Shown: in pieces, positions 47,346 through 57,403 of the stretch
Numbering within the stretch: position 1 is the stretch's first letter
How the letters are laid out: each line of letters starts with the position of its first letter
NCBI RefSeq assembly: GCF_025370755.1
Contig: NZ_JAMXFC010000011.1
Location: 1 to 64,000 of the forward strand
Length of the DNA stretch: 64,000 bases
Origin: Laspinema sp. D2d
GTDB lineage: Bacteria > Cyanobacteriota > Cyanobacteriia > Cyanobacteriales > Laspinemataceae
Reading direction: 5' to 3'
Position numbers and translations under genes: made by a program
Notes under the pieces: generated by a model
Seen by the model: the letters and a program-made list of their open reading frames with translations, nothing else
Databases searched by the model: none
What the model was told of the DNA's origin: nothing

Positions 47346-48100
47346 AAAAGATGAGTTATCAAAAATTTAAAGAAGATTGTGCCAAAGAAATTGAACAACA
47401 AACTCAAAATCATAAAATGCAAAGCGTATCACAGCACTGGATACAACAGGCTCAATCACTGAAGTATTCTTATCATTTTGAATGGTTAGGAAGACCGATT
47501 ATCCAGTATCCACAAGATATTGTGTTAATGCAAGAGTTGATATACTCAATTCAGCCTGATTTGATTATCGAAACTGGCATTGCTCACGGTGGCTCACTGA
47601 TCTTCTCAGCCTCTATGCTAGAACTTAACGCGGCTTGCGGAGGGCCTCAAGATGCTGCAGTATTGGGTTTGGATATTGACATTCGTCAACATAATCGGGA
47701 GGCAATAGAGACTCATCCAATGTTTAAGCGCATTTCAATGATTCAAGGGTCTAGCATTGATCCAGAAATTATTGCCCAGGTAAAGGCTAAAGCGGCACAT
47801 AAGAATAAAATCTTAGTCTGTCTGGATAGCAATCACACCCACGATCATGTTTTGGCTGAACTAGAAGCTTATGCACCATTAGTTTCAGTTGGCAGCTATT
47901 GCATTGTCTTCGACACTATCATCGAAGATTTGCCTGATGATATGTTTGGAGATCGACCTTGGGGAGTAGGCAACAACCCTAAAACCGCTGTGTGGGAATA
48001 TCTAAAAACCCACCCCCAATTTGAAATTGATAAAAGCATTCAGCACAAACTATTAATTACTGTTGCCCCTGATGGGTATCTCAAGCGAATAAAAAATTAG
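47342..48100 (+). CDS. CmcI-type methyltransferase (cephalosporin hydroxylase family)
   Basis: A 252-residue SAM-dependent enzyme of the CmcI family, members of which O-methylate rhamnose or related sugars. Key parts: IIETGIAHGGSLIFSASML (SAM-binding), VLGLDIDIR, MIQGSSIDPEII, ILVCLDSNHTHDHVL, and the SYCIVFDTIIEDL metal-proximal segment. It starts within the stop of the preceding reductase (ATGA), so it belongs to the same transcript and probably decorates the deoxysugar or the glycan carrying it. Confidence 0.85.
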   Translation: MKKMSYQKFKEDCAKEIEQQTQNHKMQSVSQHWIQQAQSLKYSYHFEWLGRPIIQYPQDIVLMQELIYSIQPDLIIETGIAHGGSLIFSASMLELNAACGGPQDAAVLGLDIDIRQHNREAIETHPMFKRISMIQGSSIDPEIIAQVKAKAAHKNKILVCLDSNHTHDHVLAELEAYAPLVSVGSYCIVFDTIIEDLPDDMFGDRPWGVGNNPKTAVWEYLKTHPQFEIDKSIQHKLLITVAPDGYLKRIKN

Positions 48101-48190
48101 CCTTAAATGGCAGTTTATTGCACTTCGCACTTCTTTACTACCAAAAATATTTGTTTTTATTGAACTTGTCAAATAAATCCTAAATTGATT

Positions 48191-49441
48191 ATGTTAAATC
48201 CACGTTTTAGTATAATAGTCCCTACTAGAGAAAGACATGACACTCTTTTTTACACATTAAAAACCTGTCTTAATCAATATAATTTTGATAATTACGAAAT
48301 TATTGTATCTGATAATTGTAGCTCTGCATCTACTAAACAAGTAGTTGATTCATTAAACTCACCCAAAATAAAATATTTTCGTTCAGATGAACCTTTGGCA
48401 ATGAGCAAGAATTGGGAATTAGGCGTTTCTCATGCATCAGGTGAATATTTAATTGTACTTGGCGATGACGATGGATTATTGTTTCATGCGCTTTATCAAT
48501 TAGATCGGCTATTAGAAGTGCTAAATGTCAAAGCGATTAGATGGAACAGAGCTTATTATAGATGGCCTAATTCCCCAAATAAGCCTAATAGTCTATCTAT
48601 TCCATTTGAACAAATGAATCATATTTTCTCAGGCAAAAAAATTATCAAAAAAGTGTGTAATTATAAATTACCATATGATTTTTTACCTATGTTATATAAT
48701 TCGGTGATCCATAAAGATTTAGTTCAATTGTTAATAGAAAAAACTGGTCGAGTATTTAGTTCTCAAACGCCTGACGTTTACTCTGGTTTTGTATTTGCAT
48801 ATTTGAGCGGTAAATATGCTTCTTTAGGTATTCCTATGAGCATTAATGGAGGTTCAGCTAAGAGTAATGGATTGTGCTTTACATTTTTAGGAAAAAATAA
48901 TTCAATAACTCAAGAGTTTAATTTTTTAAATGAAAAATTTGGTTATAAATGGCATCCCCAAGTTCCTAATCTGACGTATATCCCAGCAGTAATAGCTGAA
49001 TCTTTTCTACAGGCTAAGGATGTTTTGTATAAAACAGACTTTGATTTATATGTTAATCAAACTCTGTTATTAGAAAATTGTGTAAAATCTATACAAGCTT
49101 CTAATGAAGCAGAATGGATGGATAGTCTTAATTATATTAAAGAGTCAATAGTTGATAATGAAATTTTAAAAAAGTGGTTTGAAAGAAAATTATTAAAGAC
49201 TCCTTACAAAAATCAAGTAGATGTTCAACTTATACAACCATATCAAAGATTGTTGTTTAATGGGATGATATATTTAGATTCATCTTCGTTGGGAGTCAAA
49301 AATGTATTTGAAGCGGCGCAAATATGTGAATATATTATGGGATTTAACTCCAATTACTTAGAATGGAATAACAAAATAAAAATTTATAAACATTTATTCA
49401 AACTAATTATAAAAAATCTACGCACTCAATTGTTTTGGTAG
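48191..49441 (+). CDS. Glycosyltransferase family 2
   Basis: A 416-residue GT-A fold glycosyltransferase. The first ~110 residues show FSIIVPTRERHDTL, EIIVSDNCSS, KSWELG-like MSKNWELGVSHASG, and the LGDDDGLL acidic motif binding the nucleotide-sugar. The remaining ~280 residues are long for the family and not recognised. Strongly AT-rich codon use compared with the genes before 46 kb. The TTG at 48185 is ignored in favour of the ATG. Donor and acceptor are unknown. Confidence 0.83.
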   Translation: MLNPRFSIIVPTRERHDTLFYTLKTCLNQYNFDNYEIIVSDNCSSASTKQVVDSLNSPKIKYFRSDEPLAMSKNWELGVSHASGEYLIVLGDDDGLLFHALYQLDRLLEVLNVKAIRWNRAYYRWPNSPNKPNSLSIPFEQMNHIFSGKKIIKKVCNYKLPYDFLPMLYNSVIHKDLVQLLIEKTGRVFSSQTPDVYSGFVFAYLSGKYASLGIPMSINGGSAKSNGLCFTFLGKNNSITQEFNFLNEKFGYKWHPQVPNLTYIPAVIAESFLQAKDVLYKTDFDLYVNQTLLLENCVKSIQASNEAEWMDSLNYIKESIVDNEILKKWFERKLLKTPYKNQVDVQLIQPYQRLLFNGMIYLDSSSLGVKNVFEAAQICEYIMGFNSNYLEWNNKIKIYKHLFKLIIKNLRTQLFW

Positions 49442-49575
49442 CCATAATTAATAAAAATTAATATAGTTGGCTCTTTGATTTCATTATTTAGGTTAAAGTT
49501 ATGAAATTTAGGTTAAGTTATATGTACATATTTTCTCTATTAAATAGCCTAAATTATCATATAGAGTCGAAATAA

Positions 49576-50538
49576 ATGAAATGTCCCATTTGTCAATCTA
49601 TAAATATATCTCAGCGGCATCAGCTAACAGTTTTCGATGATCGCTATGGATACCCAGGTCAGTTCAAAATAGCCTTTTGTTCTAACTGTCATCATCAATT
49701 TATTGCAAATCCTATTAGTAGTAGCCAAGAAATAATAAAATTATATTCTGAGTATTACCCCAGGTCAACATTTAACATTGATAAATACAAACCTCACAAA
49801 GAAATTAAAGGTATTAGAGCTTGGCTAGATGGTAAATATAGTTCGGCTTTTCGCTGGGTTCCAACAGACGTAACTGTACTTGATATTGGTTGTGGATTTG
49901 GAGAATCATTAGGGTATTATCAATCTCGAAATTGTAACGCTTATGGAGTAGAAATAGACAGTAACATTACTCGTGTAGCCGAAAAATTTGGTTATAAAGT
50001 TCATGTGGGTTTATTTGATCCAACTTTATACCCAGATATCTTTTTTGATTATGTAACAATGGATCAAGTAATTGAGCATAATGTAGATCCTATTCAAACC
50101 TTAAAAAATATTGGTCAGATTCTCCAGCCAAATGGAATCGCTATTTTGAGTACGCCTAATCCTAATGGTTGGGGAGCTAGGGTTTTTCGCAGTCGGTGGA
50201 TCAACTATCATGCTCCTTACCATATTCATTATTTTTCCCGAAAATCCATGCAAATAGCTGCCACAAAAGCAGGATTGACCTTGGAAAAAGTTAAGGTGAT
50301 TACCAATTCTGAATGGTTGTTATACCAGTGGATTCATTTGATATTATTCCCAAAAAATGGAGTTTCCTCCGTGTTTTGGGATCATGCACGGGAAAAAAAA
50401 TTTACTCATAAACTGGTCATTAGAATTATGGGTCTTTTTCATAAAACTAAGCTTAACCACTTAAGCACAAGATTTTTCGATATATTTGGCTTGGGGGATA
50501 ATTATATATTTTTTCTGAAAAAAATTGATGAATCCTAA
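49576..50538 (+). CDS. SAM-dependent methyltransferase with N-terminal zinc ribbon
   Basis: A 320-residue methyltransferase. The N-terminus has CPICQS and CSNCHH, forming a probable zinc site. The class I SAM core follows with VLDIGCGFGESLGYY, YGVEID, YVTMDQVIEHNVDP and ILSTPNPNGWG. Such proteins methylate sugars or glycan intermediates in surface clusters. It overlaps the next glycosyltransferase by 11 bp. Confidence 0.85.
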   Translation: MKCPICQSINISQRHQLTVFDDRYGYPGQFKIAFCSNCHHQFIANPISSSQEIIKLYSEYYPRSTFNIDKYKPHKEIKGIRAWLDGKYSSAFRWVPTDVTVLDIGCGFGESLGYYQSRNCNAYGVEIDSNITRVAEKFGYKVHVGLFDPTLYPDIFFDYVTMDQVIEHNVDPIQTLKNIGQILQPNGIAILSTPNPNGWGARVFRSRWINYHAPYHIHYFSRKSMQIAATKAGLTLEKVKVITNSEWLLYQWIHLILFPKNGVSSVFWDHAREKKFTHKLVIRIMGLFHKTKLNHLSTRFFDIFGLGDNYIFFLKKIDES

Positions 50539-51406
50539 AGTTTATATCCTTTTACCTGTTCACAACCGCCGATCAATTACCGAACGCTTTATAAAATGCT
50601 TGCAAAGTCAAACCTACCAGAACTATCACCTCATTTTAATTGATGATGGTTCCACGGACGAAACAGCAGAGATGGTACGGGAAAAAATTAAAAATCTAAC
50701 CGTTATCAGGGGTAATGGTAGTTGGTGGTGGGCTGGCTCTTTACAGGAAGGATATGAATGGTTGTTATCCAATCATATATCTTTAGATGAAATAGCTTTG
50801 ATTGCCAATGATGATACTGAGTTTGACCCCAATTTTCTCGATCAAGCTGTACAAATTCTTATGGCAAGCCCTCATACATTATTGCAGGCTCAGTGTTACA
50901 GCAGAGACCAGGGTCGTTTAATAACTGCTGGCGTTAAAGTCGATTGGAAAAAATTGTCTTTTTCCCCATCCGAAAATATAGATGAGATTAATTGTCTTTC
51001 CACCAGAGGACTTTTTTTAAAAATCAAAGATTTCATTAAAATTGGTGGTTTTTATCCCCGATTACTGCCTCATTATCTGTCAGACTATGAATTTACCATA
51101 AGAGCCCAGCGCCAGGGGATGAATCTAATTACTGATTCAACTTTGAAGTTATGCTTAGACGAACAATCAACTGGATACCATCAATACGATAATCAATCTT
51201 TTTCCGTTTTTATAAAGCAAATATTTTCTTTGAAATCAGCAGGCAATCCTATAATTTTTACTAGATTTGTTTTTCTATGTTGCCCTAATCGGTATAAACT
51301 TTCATGCTACTGTTTAGTTTGGATGAGGTTTTTTCTGACATTATTATCTGTAATTTCTAAATTTAGACATTGGTCAAAGACTAAAACAAATCATATAGGT
51401 CTATGA
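50528..51406 (+). CDS. Glycosyltransferase family 2
   Basis: A 292-residue GT-A enzyme with VYILLPVHNRRSITE, LILIDDGSTDETAE, GNGSWWWAGSLQEGYEW and the acidic LIANDDTEFD. The WWW motif and LLPHYLSDYEF segment are like those of rhamnosyltransferase-type family 2 enzymes. A hydrophobic segment near the C-terminus suggests membrane contact. ATG 50528 is used; TTG 50525 precedes it. The substrate is unknown. Confidence 0.85.
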   Translation: MNPKVYILLPVHNRRSITERFIKCLQSQTYQNYHLILIDDGSTDETAEMVREKIKNLTVIRGNGSWWWAGSLQEGYEWLLSNHISLDEIALIANDDTEFDPNFLDQAVQILMASPHTLLQAQCYSRDQGRLITAGVKVDWKKLSFSPSENIDEINCLSTRGLFLKIKDFIKIGGFYPRLLPHYLSDYEFTIRAQRQGMNLITDSTLKLCLDEQSTGYHQYDNQSFSVFIKQIFSLKSAGNPIIFTRFVFLCCPNRYKLSCYCLVWMRFFLTLLSVISKFRHWSKTKTNHIGL

Positions 51407-51529
51407 AACAAAATTTTTGGGAATGAGTAATAATTATGATAAATAGAGTTGTACCTCTAGTTTGATTCAAATTAAATTATAATTTATTAAGTTATTAAAT
51501 TTATCATTTGAGCCAGCCGCCCTATCACT

Positions 51530-52477
51530 ATGCAATCTCTAAACTTAGCACCGATCGCCTTTTTTGCCTATAAGCGTCCCGAGCATACACTCAAAGCGCT
51601 GACTTCTCTATCTCAATGCAAACTAGCACAGCAAAGTATTCTTTATATTTTTTGTGATGCTGCTAAATTTACTCAAGATAGAGAACCTGTGCAACAAGTT
51701 AGAGAGGTGGTTAGAAGTCAGCAATGGTGTGGAAAAGTAGAAATAATTTATCGTGAATCTAATTTCGGTTTAGCCCAGTCGATTATTTCAGCCACAACAA
51801 GTTTGTGCAAACAACATGGGCGCGTTATCGTTTTAGAAGATGATCTAATCGTTTCTCCTTATTTTTTAAAATACATGAATGATGCTTTAAATTTATATGA
51901 ATCTGAAGCTAAAGTTATGCAAATTTCTGGTCATATGTTTCCATTTGATATAAAACAATCGGAAACTGATGCGATTTTTTTGCCTCTTACAACCACATGG
52001 GGATGGGCTACTTGGGATAGAGCTTGGAAACAGTTTAATTCAGGCATTACAGGATATCAGCAATTAAAAAAAAATCCCCAGTTAAGACGAAAATTTGATC
52101 TTGATGGATCTTATCCTTATTTCCGAATGTTACAGCAGAAAATCAAAGGAAAAGTGGATTCCTGGGGGATAGATTGGTATTTAACTGTTTTTAGGGCTGA
52201 AGGATTAAGTCTTTTTCCCATCAAGTCACTGGTAGCAAACATAGGCTTCGATGGTAGTGGTACAAACTGTGGTTATAGTCACATACAAACAAAAGAATAT
52301 TTTGTTAGGTTAGAAAAAGAGCAAGTAGAATATCGATATCCATCTCTTATAAAAGAAAGCATTTATAAAGAAAAAATTTTTAATACTATATTATTAGAGA
52401 CAAGACAACCTAATGTCTTTCTCAAGATATTACACAAAGCATGGAAAATTAGTAATAAATTCAAATTATCATTATAA
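51530..52477 (+). CDS. Glycosyltransferase, GT-A type
   Basis: A 315-residue protein starting with LAPIAFFAYKRPEHTLKALTSLS, typical of a family-2-like group found in polysaccharide clusters. Further parts: YIFCDAAKF, VEIIYRESNFGLAQSII, the acidic VLEDDLIVSPYFL, and TTWGWATWDRAWK. The donor site appears intact. It is separated from neighbours by 123 bp and 390 bp, so it may be independently transcribed. The sugar transferred is unknown. Confidence 0.8.
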   Translation: MQSLNLAPIAFFAYKRPEHTLKALTSLSQCKLAQQSILYIFCDAAKFTQDREPVQQVREVVRSQQWCGKVEIIYRESNFGLAQSIISATTSLCKQHGRVIVLEDDLIVSPYFLKYMNDALNLYESEAKVMQISGHMFPFDIKQSETDAIFLPLTTTWGWATWDRAWKQFNSGITGYQQLKKNPQLRRKFDLDGSYPYFRMLQQKIKGKVDSWGIDWYLTVFRAEGLSLFPIKSLVANIGFDGSGTNCGYSHIQTKEYFVRLEKEQVEYRYPSLIKESIYKEKIFNTILLETRQPNVFLKILHKAWKISNKFKLSL

Positions 52478-52867
52478 AAATTCCACTTATTAATAAAAGT
52501 AATGTCTATGATAAGAAATTTCCTCAAAAATAGGTTTCAAAAAATATATTTACAAGTAGTGAAAAATAATTTTTAAAAGAAAATGGAACTATTTTTAGAT
52601 CAAAAACCACCAGAATTACATTTTAAAACATAATAAATATAAGCCAAGTTGTTTTTTGCCTGTTAAAGGGAGAAGAGTTAATCATAGATGCAATAGTTTT
52701 TGATTGACAATAGGTCTCTGTCATCCAAGTCATAAATAGTCAATATGCAGTGTCATTGTGGAGATAATAATAAAAATAATAATATTACCATCTTGGTAAA
52801 TTTAAGCTACTTTAATTGAGTTCAAATCGATGTGTAAACAAATGCTTGTAATGCCCGTAAACAATTT
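52478..52867. other. AT-rich gap within the polysaccharide cluster
   Basis: About 390 bp. The first part holds the possible gene remnant at 52502-52633; the rest to 52867 is AT-rich, with no gene and no clear terminator. Confidence 0.4.
52502..52633 (+). pseudogene. Possible remnant of a decayed gene
   Basis: In one frame, two short protein-like pieces follow each other, MSMIRNFLKNRFQKIYLQVV and MELFLDQKPPELHFKT, split by a single TAA at 52574-52576 and ended by TAA at 52633. The first has the look of the start of a cluster methyltransferase or glycosyltransferase. Too short to assign. Confidence 0.25.
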
Positions 52868-53692
52868 ATGAAATTCTTACGCCCTATCAAAGATAGTATT
52901 AATTATGCATGGTTTTTACTGAGAGGTAAAAAACCTTGGATTCGTGGCTATGAAGTTTACAAACGGAGGGAAATAATGCGGGTACTTGCTTCGGGGAAGT
53001 TTGAGGCTAATGAACTAGAAGATAACTATGGCTTGAGGCTTGATGAAAGGGTTCTTGAATACCCCTGGTTGTTTTCTAGACTTCCTAAAAATCCAGGCAA
53101 ATTACTGGATGCTGGTTCAGCTCTCAATCATGAATTTTTGCTATCTCATCACCACTTGAAAAATAAACAAACTTTTATTTCGACACTTGCCCCAGAACAA
53201 GTATGTTTTTGGAAACAAAAAATTTCTTATGTTTATGAGGATTTAAGAGAAACTTGTTACAGAGATAATTATTTTGATTGGATTGCCAGTATTTCAACGA
53301 TTGAGCATATTGGTTTAGACAACAACTTCCTTTATACACAGGATATCTTAAAAAAAGAAAATCAAAAAGATGCTTATTTAATCGCGATCAAAGAATATAA
53401 TCGAATTTTAAAACCAGGTGGAACTTTATATTTAACATTTCCATTTGGCCGCACTAAAAATCATGGTTGGTTTCAGGTATTTGATAGTCCAATGCTAGAT
53501 AAAGTGATCGAAACTTTTGCGCCTACATCTATTACTGAATTTCACTTTAGGTACGATGCTGATGGCTGGAAACCTTCATCGAGAGAAGCGTCTAAGAACG
53601 CTACTTACTTTGATATCCATCAGCAGAAAACATACGAGCCTGATTATGCAGCAGCTTCACGAGCTATTGTATGTTTAGAAATGGTCAAATAG
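52868..53692 (+). CDS. SAM-dependent methyltransferase
   Basis: A 274-residue class I methyltransferase-like protein. The SAM loop is the variant [15 protein letters not shown]. Then come [27 protein letters not shown] and a typical [17 protein letters not shown] strand-turn. The C-terminal part is rich in aromatic residues. Similar proteins occur in surface-glycan clusters next to acetyltransferases. It is 2 bp from the following hexapeptide-repeat gene. Confidence 0.78.
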   Translation: MKFLRPIKDSINYAWFLLRGKKPWIRGYEVYKRREIMRVLASGKFEANELEDNYGLRLDERVLEYPWLFSRLPKNPGKLLDAGSALNHEFLLSHHHLKNKQTFISTLAPEQVCFWKQKISYVYEDLRETCYRDNYFDWIASISTIEHIGLDNNFLYTQDILKKENQKDAYLIAIKEYNRILKPGGTLYLTFPFGRTKNHGWFQVFDSPMLDKVIETFAPTSITEFHFRYDADGWKPSSREASKNATYFDIHQQKTYEPDYAAASRAIVCLEMVK

Positions 53693-53694
53693 CT

Positions 53695-54258
53695 ATGCTT
53701 AGTAAGTTTAAAAAGCTGTTTATCAAAAAAAAATTCTTAATAAAAGAAGGAGCGGTTTTATACAGCAGCAGTAAAATTTTGAATAATCTTGGACAAACGG
53801 ATGCAATACAGATGGGATCCTTTACTCACATTAAGGGAGAACTTTTAACTTTCGCACACGCAGGAAGTATTAAAATTGGTCAATACTGTTTTATTGGAGA
53901 AGATACTAGAATCTGGTCGGCTAAAAGTATTTTAATTGGCGATCGCGTATTAATTTCTCATAACGTTAATATTTTTGATAATGCTACCCATCCAATTAGT
54001 GCCAAGCTGAGACATGAGCAATTCAAACAGATTATTACGAGTGGTCATCCCAAAGGCATCGATCTCCAAGAAAAACCTATTGTTATTTCCGATGATGTTC
54101 TTATTGGATGTATGTCAATCATTTTGGCAGGAGTAACAATCGGAGAAGGAGCTATTGTCGGAGCGGGTTCAGTTGTTACAAAGGATGTTCCACCTTGGAC
54201 AATAGTTGCAGGTAATCCAGCCCGCATTATTCGAGAGATACCCGAAGATGAACGCTAA
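53695..54258 (+). CDS. Hexapeptide-repeat acyltransferase (LbH fold)
   Basis: A 187-residue left-handed beta-helix acyltransferase, probably O-acetylating the glycan. Imperfect hexapeptide repeats run from about 35 on ([74 protein letters not shown]) and end with the NPARIIRE cap; the catalytic His is likely in ISHN or THP. ATG 53695 follows the preceding stop by 2 bp; an upstream ATG at 53671 is less likely. Confidence 0.9.
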   Translation: MLSKFKKLFIKKKFLIKEGAVLYSSSKILNNLGQTDAIQMGSFTHIKGELLTFAHAGSIKIGQYCFIGEDTRIWSAKSILIGDRVLISHNVNIFDNATHPISAKLRHEQFKQIITSGHPKGIDLQEKPIVISDDVLIGCMSIILAGVTIGEGAIVGAGSVVTKDVPPWTIVAGNPARIIREIPEDER

Positions 54259-55096
54259 ATTTTTAACTTGGGAACAAGCCGTGGAATGGCTGAAAACTCA
54301 GCCTGATGCCCAAGAATTGGTCAAAGCATGTTATTACGACGATCCTTTAATAGTAGCATCTCAACGATTTGCCAATAGCGAAGAATGGCAAGCTGTTGCG
54401 GAAATTTTGCAATCCTGGATTCCTGGGAAGGTATTGGATTTGGGGGCAGGCAATGGCATCTCTAGTTATGCGTTTGCTCGTTCAGGATGTACAGTTATTG
54501 CAATAGAACCCGATCCTAGTTCTATTGTGGGCGCAGGGGCGATTCAGCAACTCGCTCAACAGGCAGATTTGAGCATTGTTGTTGAACAAACCGTTGCTGA
54601 GACTTTACCCTTTGCCGATGGAACTTTTGATATTGTGTATGGTCGTCAAGTGTTGCACCATGCCTCAAATCTAAATCAGCTATGTCGGGAAGCAGGCAGA
54701 GTTTTGCGTCCTGGAGGTGTCTTCTTGGCCACACGAGAACACACTATCTCACAACCAGAAGACTTAACAGTTTTTCTGAAATCTCATCCTTTGCATCATC
54801 TCTATGGTGGAGAAAATGCTTTCTTGCTAAAAGATTACCGTCAGGCTATAACTGGTGCGGGATTAAATTTAAAGCTTGTTTATGGACCTTCTGATTCTGT
54901 AATCAATTATTTTCCAGTAACGCGAGTACAAAACCAGAATAAAATAGCTATTTTTCTAGAAAAATATGTGGGTAAATTTTTAGCTCATTGGATAGGATCT
55001 CAAAAAAGCGTGGTATCTGCGATGAATTCCTGTCGTTCCTTAATTGATAAAACTCCTGGTCGTCTCTATTCATTCCTTGCTATTAAGCCCGAATAA
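54248..55096 (+). CDS. SAM-dependent methyltransferase
   Basis: A 282-residue class I methyltransferase: [16 protein letters not shown] (SAM loop), [34 protein letters not shown] and [19 protein letters not shown]. The ATG at 54248 lies 11 bp inside the acyltransferase gene; a longer reading from 54206 is not family-like. Its stop shares a base with the next start (TAATG). Confidence 0.88.
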   Translation: MNAKFLTWEQAVEWLKTQPDAQELVKACYYDDPLIVASQRFANSEEWQAVAEILQSWIPGKVLDLGAGNGISSYAFARSGCTVIAIEPDPSSIVGAGAIQQLAQQADLSIVVEQTVAETLPFADGTFDIVYGRQVLHHASNLNQLCREAGRVLRPGGVFLATREHTISQPEDLTVFLKSHPLHHLYGGENAFLLKDYRQAITGAGLNLKLVYGPSDSVINYFPVTRVQNQNKIAIFLEKYVGKFLAHWIGSQKSVVSAMNSCRSLIDKTPGRLYSFLAIKPE

Positions 55097-56022
55097 TGTT
55101 GAAAACTGTTCTAATAACTGGTGTAACCGGATTTATAGGCCGATATATGGCCCGTCAGTTTGCTGAAGCTGGCTGGTCAGTTGTCGGACTGGGAACTCGT
55201 CCGCAGGAGAATGCTCCTAATCAAGCTTTATCTCATTATTACCAATTGGTTTTACCCTCAAATGAATTAACTCAGATTATTCAGCAAGTACAACCGCAAA
55301 TTTGTATCCACTGTATCGGTAGGGCTTCAGTAGGGCTTTCTTTAACTGAACCAAATGCTGACTTTAAAACTAGCGTAGAAATTACATTTGAACTCTTAAA
55401 CACTTTACGGCTTTATGCCCCCAACTGTAAGACTATTTATCTGTCTAGTGCTGCGGTCTATGGAAACCCTAATTCTTTGCCGATCGCAGAAACTCAAGAA
55501 ACAAAGCCGATTTCTCCTTATGGCTTTCATAAGCTAATCTGCGAACAACTTTGTCAAGAATTCTATAAAATATATCAATTACCAACAGCAATTGTCAGGA
55601 TTTTTTCAGCTTATGGTCCTGGCTTAAGACGACAAGTTATTTGGGATATTTGTCATAAATCTTTGACAGAATCTATCGTAAAGTTAAAAGGCATAGGAAA
55701 TGAGAGTCGAGATTTCATTCATGTTATTGATGTAGCTAAGGCAATTCAAACTATTTCAGAACTGTCTCCCTGTGAAGCTGATATTTATAATCTAGCTAGT
55801 GGATTAGAAACAAAAATTAAAAAATTACCGGATTTGATTATCCCTGAACTGGAAAGAAAAATAGAAGTTGAGTTTGATGGAATTGTCCCCACAGGAGATC
55901 CGCTTAATTGGCAAGCTAACATTAGCCAATTAACCAATTTAGGATTTACACCTGAAGTCTCTTTGGAAAGAGGATTGAAAGTTTATGCTCAATGGTGTCG
56001 GGCTGAGGTATTAGGATGGTAA
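55096..56022 (+). CDS. NAD-dependent epimerase/dehydratase (SDR)
   Basis: A 308-residue extended SDR enzyme: TGVTGFIGRYMARQF, IHCIGRASVG, LSSAAVYGNP and SPYGFHKLICEQL (Tyr/Lys pair), SAYGPGLRRQVIWD. Its resemblance is to UDP-glucose 4-epimerase and NDP-sugar reductases, but the substrate cannot be fixed. It is tightly packed between a methyltransferase and a glycosyltransferase (7-bp overlap), so it supplies or edits a sugar of the same glycan. Confidence 0.87.
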   Translation: MLKTVLITGVTGFIGRYMARQFAEAGWSVVGLGTRPQENAPNQALSHYYQLVLPSNELTQIIQQVQPQICIHCIGRASVGLSLTEPNADFKTSVEITFELLNTLRLYAPNCKTIYLSSAAVYGNPNSLPIAETQETKPISPYGFHKLICEQLCQEFYKIYQLPTAIVRIFSAYGPGLRRQVIWDICHKSLTESIVKLKGIGNESRDFIHVIDVAKAIQTISELSPCEADIYNLASGLETKIKKLPDLIIPELERKIEVEFDGIVPTGDPLNWQANISQLTNLGFTPEVSLERGLKVYAQWCRAEVLGW

Positions 56023-57218
56023 AACCTCTAAGAATAGGACTCATTATGTCAGCCGATAAGACATGGATGGGGGGAGTGATCTATATTCAAAATTTAGTTA
56101 AGGCGATCGCTTCTTTGAGCTTACCTGATGTAGAGCTATATTTAATTATTCCTTCAAACTCAGAACCGGAACTTTATGCTGATATTCAGGATCTTGTAAA
56201 CAAGGTATGTGTAGAAAATAGCTTATCTTTAAATTTTAGAAACCGCCTTTGGTGGATGATTTTAAGAAAATTTCCTTTTTTGCCAGATCAAGGTTTATCT
56301 CAAATAGTTAAGAGAGAAAATATAGATTTTTTGTATCCTATTCTTGGAACTTATGGTTTCTCTTGCAATTTTGCTTGTAAGTGGGCGGCTTGGATTCCTG
56401 ATTTGCAGCACAAATATTTACCCAACTTTTCATCGAAAAAAATTATTATAGCCCGAGAACAAGTATATAAATTTATGGCAAAAAAGGCTCCAGGTATTAT
56501 TTTCAGCAGTGCAATTGCCTTAGAAGATTTCAAAAAATTCTACCCAGATAGTGTCGCTCAAAATTTTGTGCTAAATTTTAGAACAATACCTGAGATGGCA
56601 TGGTTTACCTCCGATCCAGTATTAGTTCAGCAAAAGTATCAACTTCCAGATCGCTTTTTTTTAGTCAGTAATCAATTCTGGAGACATAAAAATCATCAAA
56701 TTATTCTTGAATCTTTAAAGATTTTAAAACAAGAAAATATCAACCCTGTAATTGTTTGTACTGGCCACTTAAATGATATGCGTTTTCCAGGTTATCAAAA
56801 AGAAATCCTTGATTTAATTGATAAATATGAATTATCTGAATATTTCAAAATCATTGGTTTAATACCTCGTCTCGATCAAATCCAGTTGATGAGACGATCC
56901 CTGGCGGTGATTCAGCCATCCCTGTTTGAAGGGTGGAGTACAGTTGTTGAAGACGCAAGGCTATTGGGCAAACCAATGATTCTTTCAGATATTCCAGTCC
57001 ATTTGGAACAAAACCCACCTCATTCTCATTATTTTAAGCATAATTCTGCTCAAGATTTGGCAGATAAAATCAAATTTTTCCTCCCTCAACTCATTCCCGG
57101 CCCTAACTTATCGAATGAAGCCATAGCTAAAAATTTATGCCAAAAACAATTAGAAATATATGGCCAAGAGTTTGTTCAAATTGTCAAAAAAATACAAAAT
57201 AATTCACAATTAGAATAA
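56016..57218 (+). CDS. Glycosyltransferase family 4 (GT-B fold)
   Basis: A 400-residue retaining-type glycosyltransferase. The N-terminal half has MGGVIYIQNLVKAIASL; the C-terminal half shows FFLVSNQFWRHKNHQIILESL, VCTGHLND, IIGLIPRLDQIQLMRRSLAVIQPSLFEGWSTVVEDARLLGKP with the family E-x7-E pattern. It is the only GT-B enzyme in the visible part of the cluster. Donor unknown. Confidence 0.88.
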   Translation: MVKPLRIGLIMSADKTWMGGVIYIQNLVKAIASLSLPDVELYLIIPSNSEPELYADIQDLVNKVCVENSLSLNFRNRLWWMILRKFPFLPDQGLSQIVKRENIDFLYPILGTYGFSCNFACKWAAWIPDLQHKYLPNFSSKKIIIAREQVYKFMAKKAPGIIFSSAIALEDFKKFYPDSVAQNFVLNFRTIPEMAWFTSDPVLVQQKYQLPDRFFLVSNQFWRHKNHQIILESLKILKQENINPVIVCTGHLNDMRFPGYQKEILDLIDKYELSEYFKIIGLIPRLDQIQLMRRSLAVIQPSLFEGWSTVVEDARLLGKPMILSDIPVHLEQNPPHSHYFKHNSAQDLADKIKFFLPQLIPGPNLSNEAIAKNLCQKQLEIYGQEFVQIVKKIQNNSQLE

Positions 57219-57403
57219 ATTTGTTTTTAAAATATAGTTCAGTTGCTTCAAGCTGATTTTTTGCCGATCCTAATTGGTTAACATAATTCTAAGTTATCTC
57301 GATGCAAATTAACCTAAAAAATCTATTGCCACTCAACTATTCTACTCTTGAGTTACTACTTTAATAAAAAAATAAGCAAAAATTAATCATAATTTTAAAA
57401 TAT

